Positions 33,201 through 41,110 of a stretch of DNA of 64,000 bases are shown here, piece after piece. The translations under genes and the position numbers were made by a program. The stretch's first letter is position 1; each line of letters starts with the position of its first letter. A model generated the notes under the pieces. It was not told where the DNA came from, searched no databases, and worked only from the letters and a program-made list of their open reading frames with translations. This stretch comes from Euglena gracilis (Eukaryota; Euglenida; Euglenophyceae; Euglenales): assembly GCA_039621445.1 (NCBI GenBank), contig CP154957.1, positions 6,380,504 through 6,444,503 on the forward strand, read 5' to 3'.

Positions 33201-36200
33201 TTGCATAGTTCACTCCCAGACACCCGTTTCCCTCCCGAACCGGTGTCTGGGACACCGGGTCGGGCAGGAAATTTCCTGCCCGAACCGGTGTCCCAGACGC
33301 CGGTTCGGGCGTGAAACCAGAGCCCCCATACACGGTTTCAAGGCCCTTTCCCCACTTCCACCTGCTTCTGTCATCCAATTGCGAGAAGTGCCTTCTCACT
33401 CCCCAGCAAGGGGATGCACACATGGTCCACACCCATTTTTGTCCCCCGAACCCTCTCCCCTTTGTCTAGTCCAAGCACCTCATTTTTTTAAACTGTGTTC
33501 ACCTTCTCAGGAAGCAGTTTTTGATATCTCCAATATTGTCCTCGTCACCAAAAAATGTGGGCAAGTGGGAGGGTGTTTATTTGACCAAAGTTTGGGTGAG
33601 GACGGGAGGGCTCCATTCGTGGTAAATGGGCGCATCTTGGAAATCGATAGTAAGAGACAGAGTCCAACTGAAATCCGTTTCCATGGTCTTTTTTTCCCCC
33701 ACTGCTTGTGCAGGACTTTGGTGCAAAAGTTCTGTGGGCACTTGTTTGAAGCTGTGCAAGATCATTCTCCATTTGATGTGGTAGCATGGCATGGGAACTA
33801 TGCCCCATACAAATACAATCTCAGTCGGTTCTGTGTTGTCAATTCGGTGAGCTTCGATCATTTGGACCCATCGCTGTTCACTGTCCTCACTGCTCAGAAC
33901 AGAGACAAGTTCTGCTTTTGTTGTTGTTCAGCAAATAAGGCAAGAAATATTTTTTTCAATTGTTTGCTTATTTACCAAAGAGGTTCATTGAGTTGCTGTC
34001 TCTGTACCCCAATTATTTTGCTTTTGCAAATGCTCAACTTTTCCCCATATGATTTGATCTGTGAAATATATGTAATATCACATGTAATTTATGATAATAT
34101 GATCTTGTGATAATGATATGTTATGGTAATATGACAATATAATATAAATAATGATATATAATAGCATTAATATTTTTTTCTATTCATATTATATTATATT
34201 AATATCATATCACATGTCATTACTTTTACTTTTTTTCAAACAAAACCTGTCTGCGTTGCATTTTACTTCAACGTTTTGTCTCCCTGGTTTCTTTCCATTG
34301 GCGATGCAAGTTGAGTTTGAGAGCTGGATTATTCCCATTTCTTGTGTATATCTTGGTTCTCTCGTGACATTTTTTTTTAGAGCCCAACCCTGGTGCTTGT
34401 CCCTGCTGCAAACAACACAGCCAGGGGTGGCTGCTTGTGACCAGGTTTGCTTTTTTCCCAGGGCAAAAGGAGGTGGTGGTGAGGAAGGGCCACTGTGACC
34501 CTGTGAAAAGGAATGCCAGATGACGTTGATTTGCAAGATCTTTGTGTTTTTTTTGTTGAAATAAGGAAAGATCTTCTGAGGGACAAACAAATTTGTCCAA
34601 AACAACCCCATGTTTTGGACAAATTTGTTGTTTTTTTTCACAACAAAAAATGCCCTCTCCCCAAGCCTTCGCCATCGTCATTTCGCCATGTTTTGTTAAC
34701 TGTTGTTTGGGGCTCCCGGCCGTTTTTTTTTTAAAAAAACCCTGTTGAGGAAATTTGTGTGTTTTTTTGATTTGCATTCTCAGCGGATTTGTTCGAATGC
34801 AGGTTGCCCAGCCACCTTGTCCTCACAAGGATGCCCAGCCCTGTGTAACGAAACCTGCATGTGATTTCGTAATCTTTCCACCCCGGTGGATGGTCCAAGA
34901 GCACACTTTTCGACCTCCGTATTATCACCGGAATTGCATGTCAGAGTACATGGGTTCCATCCGGGGCTCGTATGAGGCGAAGCACGATGGCTTCCATCCC
35001 GGCGGCGGCTCATTGCATTCCATCATGATCTCCCATGGCCCAGACGCGAAAACATTTGAGAAAGGCTCCTGTCAGGTGTGCATTGCAAGGCCAGGGGATA
35101 TGGAGGTTCCGGAGCACCTTGGGTGCCTGCCCAACAGATATTAATTAGCCCCCCCCCAGCCCCGGAGGATCCGTGGCAGGGGCTTTTTGAAGTCGTGGAC
35201 TCCTGGGGGGGTAGGGTGGGTGGGGTGTACTTTTCGGTGCTGAAGGCGCCGAAAATTTTGAAAAAGGTGCTATTGTTGGCATTTTTCGCGATTTTTTGGC
35301 CATTTTTGGGGAAAATTGAGTGGGTCCCCACCCACCCACCCCCTGGGCCCCGAGCGAGAATTTGGTGATGGACTTTTTGGTGGTGGCTAGCGACCATTGG
35401 TGGTCGGGCCGACTAGTTGCTAGCGACCACCAATAATAAGTCCACCCCCCCCCCCCAAAAGTTTTTAACCCTCCCTCCAAAAAAGTCATTCAAATATGAA
35501 GGACAATGACTCGAAACCCACCCAAATGCTTTCAAAAACCTCCATTCGCGGGTGAATTTGCAAAAAATTTTGGGTAATATCCGAAGGCCGACTAAGTTCA
35601 TCAAAGTGCGCAACTCGGCCATCATTGGATTTAAGCTGTTTGTATGATCCAAGGTGGCATTATTCAGCACACTGTGGCACGTCAAACTGTGGATGTGGCC
35701 AAAAACGATCCCTCCCAGCATCCCGGCTATGATATCCTCCCTGCTGAATAATGGGGGGGATAGAATTTAGTTGCTTCAAAGTTTGACCCTGGAACAGAAT
35801 TTGTTGCAGGGTGTTGGAGGCAGTGCATACGTGACAGAATTTTTTTTACCTCCCTTTAGAACCTTAGTCGAAGGGCCATTGGCTCATCGGGATTAAAATT
35901 AAAAGTCCCAAAACACATTTTGGGTGTTTTGGGTGGATGGGCGTTGGTTCAAGGATGCCAGAAATTCCCCCCCCCCCAATTTGGTGGGAAACTCAACTCA
36001 CTTTTACTCATCGCATTTCACCATACGCCGCGACATTTTTTGGGCCCACTTTTGAACACATTGTCAGTATTGTCAGTAGCTTAAGTTTGAACCTGTCCCA
36101 AACAAGAGTATCCTGATCAGAAGCCCGAGATATTTTCAAAAGGTTTGCGAGTTGCGTGGGCAACATTCGACATGATGGACAACTTGCTCTTTTTGGACAG

Positions 36201-37929
36201 TTAAGGCGGGGGGGGGGAAATGCGTTGCGCATTTTTCCGCATTTTTGCGCATTTTTTTGCGCATTTTTGTCAATTTTTCAAAAATGCGCATTTTTGTCAA
36301 TTTTTCAAAAATGCGCATTTTTGCGCATTTTTTGCGCATTTTTGCGCATTTTTTGCACATTTTCCCCTCCGTTTTTTGCACATTTTCCATTTTTGCGCAT
36401 TTTTTGCGCATTTTTTTTTGCCCAATTTTGCACATTTTGCCTTTTTTGCACATTTTCCACCCAAATCACATGCTCACCAAAATTTTGCCCACGTTCAACT
36501 GACCCATTTTGTAACCAATGAACCCATTTTCGCACTTTTTTTTCCACCCAAGGGACCCGCCTCAAGAGAAAACCGTACCCACCAGGCTTTTGCTTAAGGA
36601 CCCCCGGGGGGGGGGGTACTGGCTAGCCAATCGGCTAGACATTGGAAAAAGTGGACTAGCTAGACCCCCCCCGGGGGGGGGGGGGGCCGGGGGTCCCCCA
36701 GACTGGAAAAAAAATTTTCCTCCGGCGCAGCGCCGGAGGGAAAATGAGGTTTTCAACAGGTTTTTGGCTGATTTTTTTCCAAAAATTTCCAAAAATGGCC
36801 AAAAACGGGTATTTTTGGCCACTGGGGGTCCCAAAAATTTTTCACTAGAAAATCACTGGTCACTGGGAAAAAAAAATTCCACTAGCTAGCCCTGCTAGAA
36901 AACCCACTCGCCAAATTTGGACTAGCTGCAGTCCAGCCCCCCCGGGGGGGGGGGGTACTGCCTTACCCTTAAAAAAAAGCCCCACCCCACCTCCTCACAA
37001 TGAGGACACCAGGGGTTTCAGAGACCCCACATTGACACATAACCAAGGCGGGAATCCCACTCCCCTGGTCACAAGTAAGGGGCAACCATGGCTGACATTG
37101 TTGGTTATGGTGAACGGAGAGGGACGCCTTGGTCATGCATTTTTTGGCCAAAATGCCTTCATTTCAGCTCTTTTTGGTGATTTTGGTTTAATTTTGGGTT
37201 TAGTGTTGGAAATTTTTCTAAGTCCTTTTTCCCTTAGAAATGTCACAAACTCAGCGCATTTTTTGCGCATTTTTTTGCGCATTTTTGTGCATTTTTTCCG
37301 AGGGCCGTCCAGCGCACCCCCCCCCCCCTGCAGTTAAGGTCACGTGCCTTTTTTGATTGCAGTGATGAGAAAAGTCCAGGATCGCTCCTCAACTTTGCTG
37401 GACTGCACAGGAATGCGCCACTAATTTTATTTGAGATTTAGATGTTAGTTTTTATTTCCGATTTCCGATGTGGGTGACAGATTGAAAGGAGGAGGCTTGG
37501 GCCTGGGGGCTTGGACTCGGACATGGTTCTTGGAGTTGAAGGGCAACCATAGGGTGTAGGTTGAAGCCTTGGAGGTTGCTGAACGCAAGAACATATGCCT
37601 TTGAAAGGTGAAAACACCACGAAAGGTGTGATTTTACAATTCTAGCATTTCCGATGCGCCCTGTCCTGCCACCATCCCTGCCCTGCCAGGTTTTGGGGGG
37701 GTTCGAAATTTCGAGGCAACCTTGCAGCAGAAATGCTTGTGAACACTTCCCCCTCCAATGCTTTGTTTGGCCACAGGGATTGCAGCCTCAGAAAAGTGAT
37801 CCTGACAGTCTCGCCTTCATGTTTGAGTCGATCTACATGTTGAGGGTCAGCGATTTCGCTGCAACCAACCTCCTGAACCCCATGTACACGCAGTGCTGGT
37901 CGTCATTGAAGTCGCACTTCAAACGATGA
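15102..37929 (+). CDS. HGD: Homogentisate 1,2-dioxygenase, multi-exon gene
   Basis: Gene-level span over nine recognised coding exons: 15102-15267, 15675-15742, ~26075-26149, 28360-~28525, ~28824-28870, 31060-31183, 33714-~33895, 34849-35075 and 37777-37929. HGD is a cytosolic non-haem Fe(II) enzyme that opens homogentisate to maleylacetoacetate in tyrosine breakdown. The metal ligands known for the family are present: His in PPYYHRN, Glu in CMSEYMG and His in SHGPDAK. Introns are mixed, some GT-AG and some NNNCAG...CTGNNNNN. Small pieces are missing near VDFVSG (between 26149 and 28360) and before the TLVQKF exon, so one or two mini-exons are unplaced. The protein lacks about 8 residues relative to human HGD after IQRG. 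HPD, the preceding enzyme of the pathway, follows downstream on the same strand. Confidence 0.88.
15268..15674 (+). other. Nonconventional HGD intron 1
   Basis: Starts GATCAGTGG and ends CCATTGCCCTT; CAGTGG pairs with CCATTG (one G.U). Removing it gives [12 protein letters not shown] in frame. A further complementary pair GACTGGCG / CGCCAGTC lies just inside. No GT-AG pair gives the same protein. Confidence 0.75.
15675..15742 (+). CDS. HGD: HGD exon 2
   Basis: 68 nt encoding [20 protein letters not shown] then ER. It continues exon 1 exactly: [12 protein letters not shown] has the same length as PRSTNKRSWLYR in animals. The preceding intron (15268-15674) ends CCATTGCCCTT, whose CCATTG can pair with CAGTGG at the intron start (one G.U). 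The exon ends AAAGG|GTATGC, a conventional donor. Confidence 0.8.
16052..16295. mobile_element. hAT-like MITE in the HGD intron after exon 2
   Basis: Ends CAGGGGTTTTTTTAG and CTTAAAAAAAACCCCTG, duplication tttgggtt (16044-16051 and 16296-16303). The core contains ttttcggcgccaaaggcgcc. Confidence 0.87.
17880..18013. repeat. Foldback element with ggcgcc core
   Basis: Arms caaggtaccagctaccccaa ... ccctcgctcggcgcc / ggcgcctcgctcgggtcccc ... gggtaccttg. It is flanked by ccctaaccc-like tracts on both sides (17815-17852, 18064-18082). A half copy is at about 22555-22615. Confidence 0.82.
20580..20765. repeat. Extreme G-rich low-complexity tract
   Basis: About 185 nt of nearly pure G interrupted by single T, C or A. 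Long frames on either strand (polyglycine, polyproline) are artefacts. On the plus strand it could form G-quadruplexes. Confidence 0.9.
20765..21150. mobile_element. Partial copy of the agagatgtatgg MITE family
   Basis: Shares ccagcccagcc...tagccagccc, a ttttcggcgcaaagcgccg core and the terminal ccttaaagagatgtatgg with the element at 55509-55897. The left end is obscured by the G-rich tract before it. Confidence 0.5.
21335..21480. repeat. Degenerate telomere-like (CCCTAA)n tract
   Basis: cctaaccctaaccctaatcc ... tctaaccctaaccctgac and further degenerate units, about 145 bp. It implies a TTAGGG-type telomere unit, embedded internally. Shorter tracts are at 11130-11180, 17815-17852, 18064-18082 and 21763-21775. 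Confidence 0.8.
21648..21690. repeat. Perfect palindrome of gtcggccgac units
   Basis: tagtgggtagtcggccgact followed by agtcggccgactacccacta. Related gtcggccgac palindromes lie at 19320-19400, 19420-19550 and 17460-17545. Confidence 0.85.
21775..22275. repeat. Two-copy tandem repeat, unit about 265 bp
   Basis: Both copies run from aaggagggcc.aatcgcgctc through cgatatgcgaacttagtcgg and ccccttgtgtgtgcaaggca to cacacgg/cacacag. Copies at about 21775-22035 and 22045-22275. Confidence 0.82.
22619..22777. repeat. Foldback element with about 70-bp arms
   Basis: acacaaattgtggctgagcc then cagatttcagcctgaaaacg on the left, the complement on the right, centred on cccccgaaggggg. Its right arm runs into the TIR element at 22760. 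One arm plus centre occurs again at about 19585-19665. Confidence 0.85.
23004..23327 (+). CDS. Unrecognised ORF1 of the TIR element
   Basis: 107 codons from [20 protein letters not shown] to a stop at 23327. The frame is open from 22875, but the ATG at 23004 follows a long pyrimidine tract ending cccgcag, which looks like a splice or trans-splice acceptor. The protein is alanine- and leucine-rich, with one helix-like stretch ([20 protein letters not shown]). I do not recognise a domain. It may be the first exon of a single protein whose second part is the PHD-like ORF 67 bp downstream. Confidence 0.4.
   Translation: MAKRTANFVNGLLPPPPRTELFLAALAVYQQDAKKPKVDPLHGTLLAQGNTKKKSGSVGTELAAVANCLEFAKLCQHRQASYPELDAFFVAWTGWELEPGVLRTACS
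23394..23690 (+). CDS. PHD/RING-like zinc-finger ORF2 of the TIR element
   Basis: 98 codons. A Ser/Pro/Val-rich leader is followed by [40 protein letters not shown] and [10 protein letters not shown]. The order C-x2-C ... C-x2-C-x4-H-x2-C ... C-x2-C matches a PHD-type zinc finger. Such fingers occur at the C-termini of several transposase families, so it may be part of a split transposase. No catalytic domain is visible in the element. Confidence 0.55.
   Translation: MVTDVPSVLPTAEQRSAPAVSSSVPSPDQPPVPCAVSRLPIKQQKCGFCGVPIPKNPNCVELNKVVCDACGLAYHFLCQDLRRPPKYDSFLCKACRVP
24420..24900 (+). pseudogene. Transposase/tyrosine-recombinase-like ORF, copy B
   Basis: Reads [60 protein letters not shown] and [20 protein letters not shown], clearly homologous to copy A at 32570-32880 at the protein level but diverged. 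Its right end (24820-24885) carries the ccgaaccggtgtcc / gacaccggttcggg palindrome and a version of the terminal repeat. The 5' part is missing. Lies between HGD exons 2 and 3. Confidence 0.45.
26075..26149 (+). CDS. HGD: HGD exon 3
   Basis: Encodes [20 protein letters not shown] then IPEAT, matching the HGD stretch with DP.QLRW.P..IP.A. The left border is uncertain: CCCTGGTTGC just upstream fits the CTGNNNNN rule, and an atgcag acceptor also lies at 26050. The right border probably precedes AGTCAGTGG. The stretch linking it to exon 2 (SIDEG-like) is not placed. Confidence 0.7.
28360..28525 (+). CDS. HGD: HGD exon 4
   Basis: Encodes [20 protein letters not shown], then [20 protein letters not shown] and [34 protein letters not shown] and TE.G are HGD hallmarks. 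An in-frame TGA just upstream (28359) shows the exon starts there. CTGCGATT|GACTTG obeys the CTGNNNNN rule and gives the expected Gly-Leu junction. The right border near 28525 is unresolved. Confidence 0.85.
28824..28870 (+). CDS. HGD: HGD exon 5 (small)
   Basis: Encodes [15 protein letters not shown], matching the P.EICVIQRG segment of HGD. The 3' border ATTA|AACCAGGTC fits NNNCAG and pairs with GGCCTG at the end of the intron before exon 6. The 5' border is uncertain; CTGGAGCC immediately upstream fits CTGNNNNN. Confidence 0.75.
28871..31059 (+). other. Nonconventional HGD intron 5
   Basis: Starts AACCAGGTC and ends GGCCTGCCTAA. CAGGTC pairs with GGCCTG (one G.U). Removal gives [16 protein letters not shown] in frame. 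The 2.2-kb interior holds (gggt)n at about 29680 and G/C-rich repeats at 30380-30500; no gene seen. Confidence 0.68.
31060..31183 (+). CDS. HGD: HGD exon 6
   Basis: Encodes [20 protein letters not shown], then [20 protein letters not shown]. The motif [25 protein letters not shown] is diagnostic for HGD. Joined to exon 5 it reads IQRG-IRPSRGY, about 8 residues shorter than human HGD between IQRG and RGYI. The intron before it (28871-31059) is nonconventional: AACCAGGTC...GGCCTGCCTAA. The right border near 31183 (AGACAG) is tentative, and a mini-exon for the DRQVPGG-like stretch is probably missing. Confidence 0.85.
31610..31770. repeat. gacaccggttcgggcgtgaa palindrome cluster (left end of copy A)
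   Basis: A palindrome of about 80 bp centred on gggcggtagccc, with arms ggacaccggttcgggcgtga and aacctgtgcctgggaccccg. The same unit appears at 10355-10385, 17195-17250, 17360-17405, 24815-24885, 25150-25255 and 33215-33350. Confidence 0.8.
32040..32288. mobile_element. hAT-like MITE with 8-bp target duplication
   Basis: Ends CAGGCTTCTTTTTAAG and CTTAAAAAGAAGCCTG. Target duplication gtttgcga at 32032-32039 and 32289-32296. The empty site is visible at 36142-36150. The interior is G/C homopolymers around a ttttcggcgcgaagcgccgaaaa hairpin core. No coding capacity. Confidence 0.88.
32302..33132 (+). pseudogene. Transposase/tyrosine-recombinase-like ORF (copy A), frameshifted
   Basis: First frame (32302-32967): [20 protein letters not shown], then [20 protein letters not shown], then [20 protein letters not shown] and [20 protein letters not shown]. 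Second frame to 33132: [20 protein letters not shown] and [20 protein letters not shown]. The helix-GQRPE-L pattern followed by a lysine-rich strand resembles box I of tyrosine recombinases as in Cryptons, but the later H-x-x-R and Tyr are not seen. The family call is therefore tentative. The frameshift near 32890 and the MITE insertion upstream show it is dead. Confidence 0.4.
33714..33895 (+). CDS. HGD: HGD exon 7
   Basis: Encodes [20 protein letters not shown], then [20 protein letters not shown] and [53 protein letters not shown] is a core HGD signature. The acceptor is a conventional ttgtgcag. The right border lies at GCT CAG AAC AGAG and is ambiguous; ACAG can pair with CTGT at the end of the next intron. 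Confidence 0.88.
34589..34631. repeat. Short perfect hairpin acaaatttgtccaaaac
   Basis: acaaatttgtccaaaacaac then ccatgttttggacaaatttg t: arms of 17 bp around a short loop. It lies in the HGD intron between exons 7 and 8. Confidence 0.75.
34849..35075 (+). CDS. HGD: HGD exon 8, iron-binding core
   Basis: Encodes [20 protein letters not shown], then [40 protein letters not shown] and [15 protein letters not shown]. It carries the iron ligands known in the family: His of YYHRN, Glu of MSEY and His of SHGPD. The left border CTGTGTAA|CGAAAC fits CTGNNNNN. The right border TGTCAG|GTGTGC is conventional and joins exon 9 with the same residue spacing as animal HGD. Confidence 0.92.
36020..36205 (+). 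mobile_element. Remnant of a third copy of the recombinase-like element, left part
   Basis: The region ...ttttcaaaaggtttgcgagt then tgcgtgggcaac... ttgctctttttggacagtta matches 32020-32031 joined to 32289-32370 of copy A. The right part of this copy resumes at 37331 (cagttaaggtcacgtgcctt) and runs to about 37430. It gives the empty sites for both the 32040-32288 MITE and the 36206-37330 element. Confidence 0.6.
36206..37330. mobile_element. Non-autonomous hAT-type element, inserted in a transposase-like remnant
   Basis: An 8-bp duplication cagttaag flanks it (36198-36205 and 37331-37338). Ends are a G run with aaatgcg on the left and a C run with CTG on the right; arrays of tgcgcattttt lie near both ends. 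The empty site is seen by comparison with 32362-32380, where ttggacggtaaaggtcacgt continues uninterrupted. About 36570-36980 appears to be a second, nested MITE (CAGGCTTTTGCTTAAG...CTTAAAAAAAAGCC). No transposase ORF is recognised. Confidence 0.75.
37777..37929 (+). CDS. HGD: HGD last exon
   Basis: Encodes [20 protein letters not shown], then [20 protein letters not shown] and [10 protein letters not shown], with a stop at 37927-37929. LAFMFES and CW..LKSHF are the conserved HGD C-terminus. The acceptor is ggccacag. Human HGD has KWGL..S..LDENYHKCW here; the middle of this exon is more diverged. Confidence 0.9.
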   Translation, partial: GLQPQKSDPDSLAFMFESIYMLRVSDFAATNLLNPMYTQCWSSLKSHFKR

Positions 37930-38336
37930 TGACACCGACGCCGGCTTCCGCTGACCGCATTCACATTTGTGCGGTGCTTCTGTACAAATTGGCATGGTCA
38001 TGCTATTTCTTAGCTTTGGGATTCATTACGTTGGCAATTTTTTTTTCAGTTAACAGAAACTGATATCGTCTGGCTGCAAAAGAAGTGCTCAACTTGCAGG
38101 CTAAGGAATGGCATGGGAACAATCCAGGCAGCATTGAAGCGCCAGGGTTTTCCAAGCTGGAAATCATGGACCATAAAAGACCGAAATCAAATGAAATCAA
38201 AGAACATTGAAAAGGACAGCATCTGACATCATCATATTTATCTTTATTTGGAGCATCTGGGATAATTTTTGTGAGGGGCGTTTGTGTGCCAAGTATTGCT
38301 GCAAAAGCGTGCAATTTTCTGTATTCAGAGAAATTA

Positions 38337-38381
38337 TTGTTGTTGGTGGTGGTGGTGGTGGTGGTGGTGGTGGTGGTGGTG
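38337..38381. repeat. GGT trinucleotide microsatellite
   Basis: About 14 ggt units. No gene context. Confidence 0.95.
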
Positions 38382-39429
38382 TTTTGACCCTGCTTTCTGA
38401 CTTTCCATGAGTTTCAGCTACACAATTTTGCTTAATTTTGGATTTTACAATTCACCGATGCAGTTTAGTAGAGTGCAGTACAGTGTATCGTAGTTTACTG
38501 AAGTGATGAGTCATGTGTTGGCCGCCTTGTGCCATCCACCTGACCTTCACCCTATCTAGCTTGATCCTAGCGACGAGGTGTAGTATGACCTCCAAATGAT
38601 CATGTATGGCAGACGTCACGATTCCGTTCCCAGTTGGCACTTTCATCGTATTATCTCATTGCGTTATGTCCTGGCCCACCCCAGAACGCCAAGGAAGCAT
38701 TGGATTTGTCCAGGGGGGAGGGGGTCCATACAAGAACAAGTATGGTAATAAATGCCTAAGTTTTGGCAAATGCCGAATTTACCAAAATTTATTGTCTCAA
38801 AATTTAAAATATAGGAAATATTTTTACCCCAACAATTTTTAATTGTAATAATAGTAATTTTCTCCACCGCCTTTAATGCGAACCCTGTGTCTTTTTTTGC
38901 ATTGTTTATTTTGCACATTGTGTGGCAGTCCGCATTTTTAACCTTTCTCCTCATTATAACAGGTTTACCGTATATTAAGAAGATCACCCATATGTTGTGC
39001 TGCAGGGATATCTGCAATTCTGCCGAAAATTCCACAAATTCCAGAATTTTTTTGCATTTCCCCCCCATTCTGCCCTCCTCCTAAATTTGATATGAAAGGT
39101 GCAAGTGCTTTTTTTGTTATTGAACAAGTGCACAAGTGCTTTTTTTTATTCGCTTGTCAATTTTGCAAGATTTAGCAACAATTTCTGCTGGGAAATGACT
39201 TCCACTTGGAAAAATTCCACCTCCTGATTTTCCCCAAGGCCAACATTTTGTTAAACCCCCCCCCCAAATAACCCCCCCCCCCAAATAACATCCCCCCCCG
39301 AATAACACCCCCCCCCCCTTTGGGGCCGATTTCGCCCAAATAAGGCCCCCCCCTCAAATACGCCCAAATAAGACACCCCTTTTGCACAACGTGCATGAGC
39401 AGATGGATTTCTTGTCCAGGAGTGCTCAC

Positions 39430-39605
39430 GCAGACACTCTCCACGTCCTGGTTATTTTTTGAAGGTCAGAACCAGAACCGATTGACGGAAACAATTCTTC
39501 TTCCGCTTCTTCCGCAAAAGACCCAGTACCAGGGATGCACTCCTGGACAAGGTATCCTCGACGTTCATATCGGACATTGTTTGGGAAGAACCTGTTCAGG
39601 TGGCA
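39430..39605 (-). other. Possible isolated exon or gene fragment, minus strand
   Basis: The minus frame reads NRFFPNNVRYERRGYLVQEC then IPGTGSFAEEAEEELFPSIG, which has protein-like composition in a repeat-rich 5-kb gap. No family recognised and no splice borders established. Confidence 0.2.
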
Positions 39606-40451
39606 GTGCCCAAATAGCACCCCCTCCCCAAATGACACCCCCCCCCTGGACCCCCAGTTCGGGTGCCCAAATAACACACCGGGGGGTGTTATTTGGGGAG
39701 GTTTAATGTTTTGGTTTCATTTTTTGGGGGGGTCAACAACAAATTGCATAATTTTGGAATCAGTATAACCACAAATGGCATGTTTTTATATTTTTTGTTG
39801 GAAAAATGTGAATGGTGGCCCAAAGTGGAAATGAAATGTTTCCAAGTCCCTTTCCAACAGAAATGTGCACATTCCCAGAATCAATTTTCCTGGCGTGTGT
39901 CAATGAGTGAACAAAGGAATGCACAATAGTGCACAAATTCACATTTTTTGTTTTTGTTTTTTGTTCTCCCCCCCCCCCAATCGGTTGTCCCATTTGGTTC
40001 AATTCAGATTTCAAAGGACATGAGGATTTTGCTGACCATGTCGAAGGGTGGGGGGGGGGTTGTGGGTCGACCGACCATGTCGACCGACCATGTCGACCCC
40101 CCCCCTTTGAGGAACAGAATTTCCTTTTGTTCCTGCCCTTGCAGGACTGCCCCGACATACGGACCCTGTCAACAGGTGACCTGGGCATTGGATGGATCCA
40201 ATCCATTCCCAAACTGCCGGACAGCAGGCTTGATTCCGGATGATCAGGACTGCTTTGCATTCCATCTTGTCCGCGGCCCATGTCTGGATCGCTACGGGGC
40301 CTTGGACACGAGGTCGGGGAGGTGCAGGCCTCTGTTTAAGGAAGGTCGCAATCCCCCCCTTGGGCAGTGTGGCGGGCAGGCAGGCAGGCAGGGGGGGGGG
40401 GGCATTTTTGACCCCCTTTGGGTTTTGGGGGTTAGGAAACAGTGCTATAGC

Positions 40452-40766
40452 CAGGGAGGTCCTTGAGGGACGGGAAAGGTTTTTTTCAAATTCATAAGTG
40501 CCTCCCCCTTTGAGCCAAAAGGCTGGTCAAGGGCTGAACTTGGACTTGAACAGGGTCGAAAATCAAAAGAAGTCAAAAACCCCATTTTTTGAAGGTTTTG
40601 GGCGGATGGGCGATCGTCCAAGGATGCGAGGAATGTTTTTTCCCCCAATGCCAACGTGTGCTCTCTGGAAAATTCCAAATTTCTTTGCCAATTTTTCGGT
40701 GTGCTTTTCTTTGAACGTGCTGTGACAGCGGAGTTTTTTTAGTATTTTTTTTTAAGGACCGCCCTG
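40452..40766. mobile_element. hAT-like MITE, ggatgggcgatggtccaagg family
   Basis: Ends CAGGGAGGTCCTTGAGG and TTAAGGACCGCCCTG; duplication gctatagc / gctgtaac (6 of 8). Same interior motif as 49636-49937. Confidence 0.75.
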
Positions 40767-40967
40767 GCTGTAACACCCCCCTCCCAGATGCCGAAGGCTC
40801 CGGGAGCCCTAAAAAATGACGACGGCTGGGTCCTCTGAGGCCAGGCTGGGACCCTCACCCAAACCCCCCCCCCCCAGGGGGATGCTGCTCTGTCCAGGCA
40901 CCCCATGCCAAGGCACCCCCCTCCCCCCAGGGTTAAAAGAAGCCTGGGGAGGTAGCAAATGCCACAA

Positions 40968-41110
40968 CGATGATTGTTCCATTTCTCAGCCTCTCTTTTC
41001 AAGATGCGACTCTACAACCATTTTGCTCCGATGGCACGGCCACTCATCAGCCTCCAAAGACCTTACGCCACCAATGCTGGGATGAGGCATTTCCTTCTCG
41101 AATTTCCCAG
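40968..41110 (+). other. Possible exon with presequence-like N-terminus
   Basis: The plus frame reads FKMRLYNHFAPMARPLISLQ then RPYATNAGMRHFLLEFPRPP. The R/L/S/A-rich start resembles a mitochondrial presequence, but there is no supporting downstream exon. Confidence 0.15.

Larger units (their letters stand above)
31716..33350 (+). mobile_element. Recombinase/transposase-like element, copy A, with CCGGTTCGGGC inverted ends
   Basis: The left end reads gaaaccgtgtatcgggggct then ctggtttcacgcc; the right end carries the inverted copy (ggcgtgaaaccagagccccc then atacacggtttc). Inside is an ORF (32302-32967) continued in another frame to 33132. A 249-bp hAT MITE (32040-32288) is inserted in the middle. 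A second, shorter copy lies at 24360-24900 and a third is broken by a hAT element around 36020-36200 and 37330-37430. Located between HGD exons 6 and 7. Confidence 0.6.

Noticed and set aside
36220-36500. Phe/His-rich ORFs (FAHFLRIF...)
   Set aside because: Translations of tgcgcattttt subterminal repeats of the hAT-type element.
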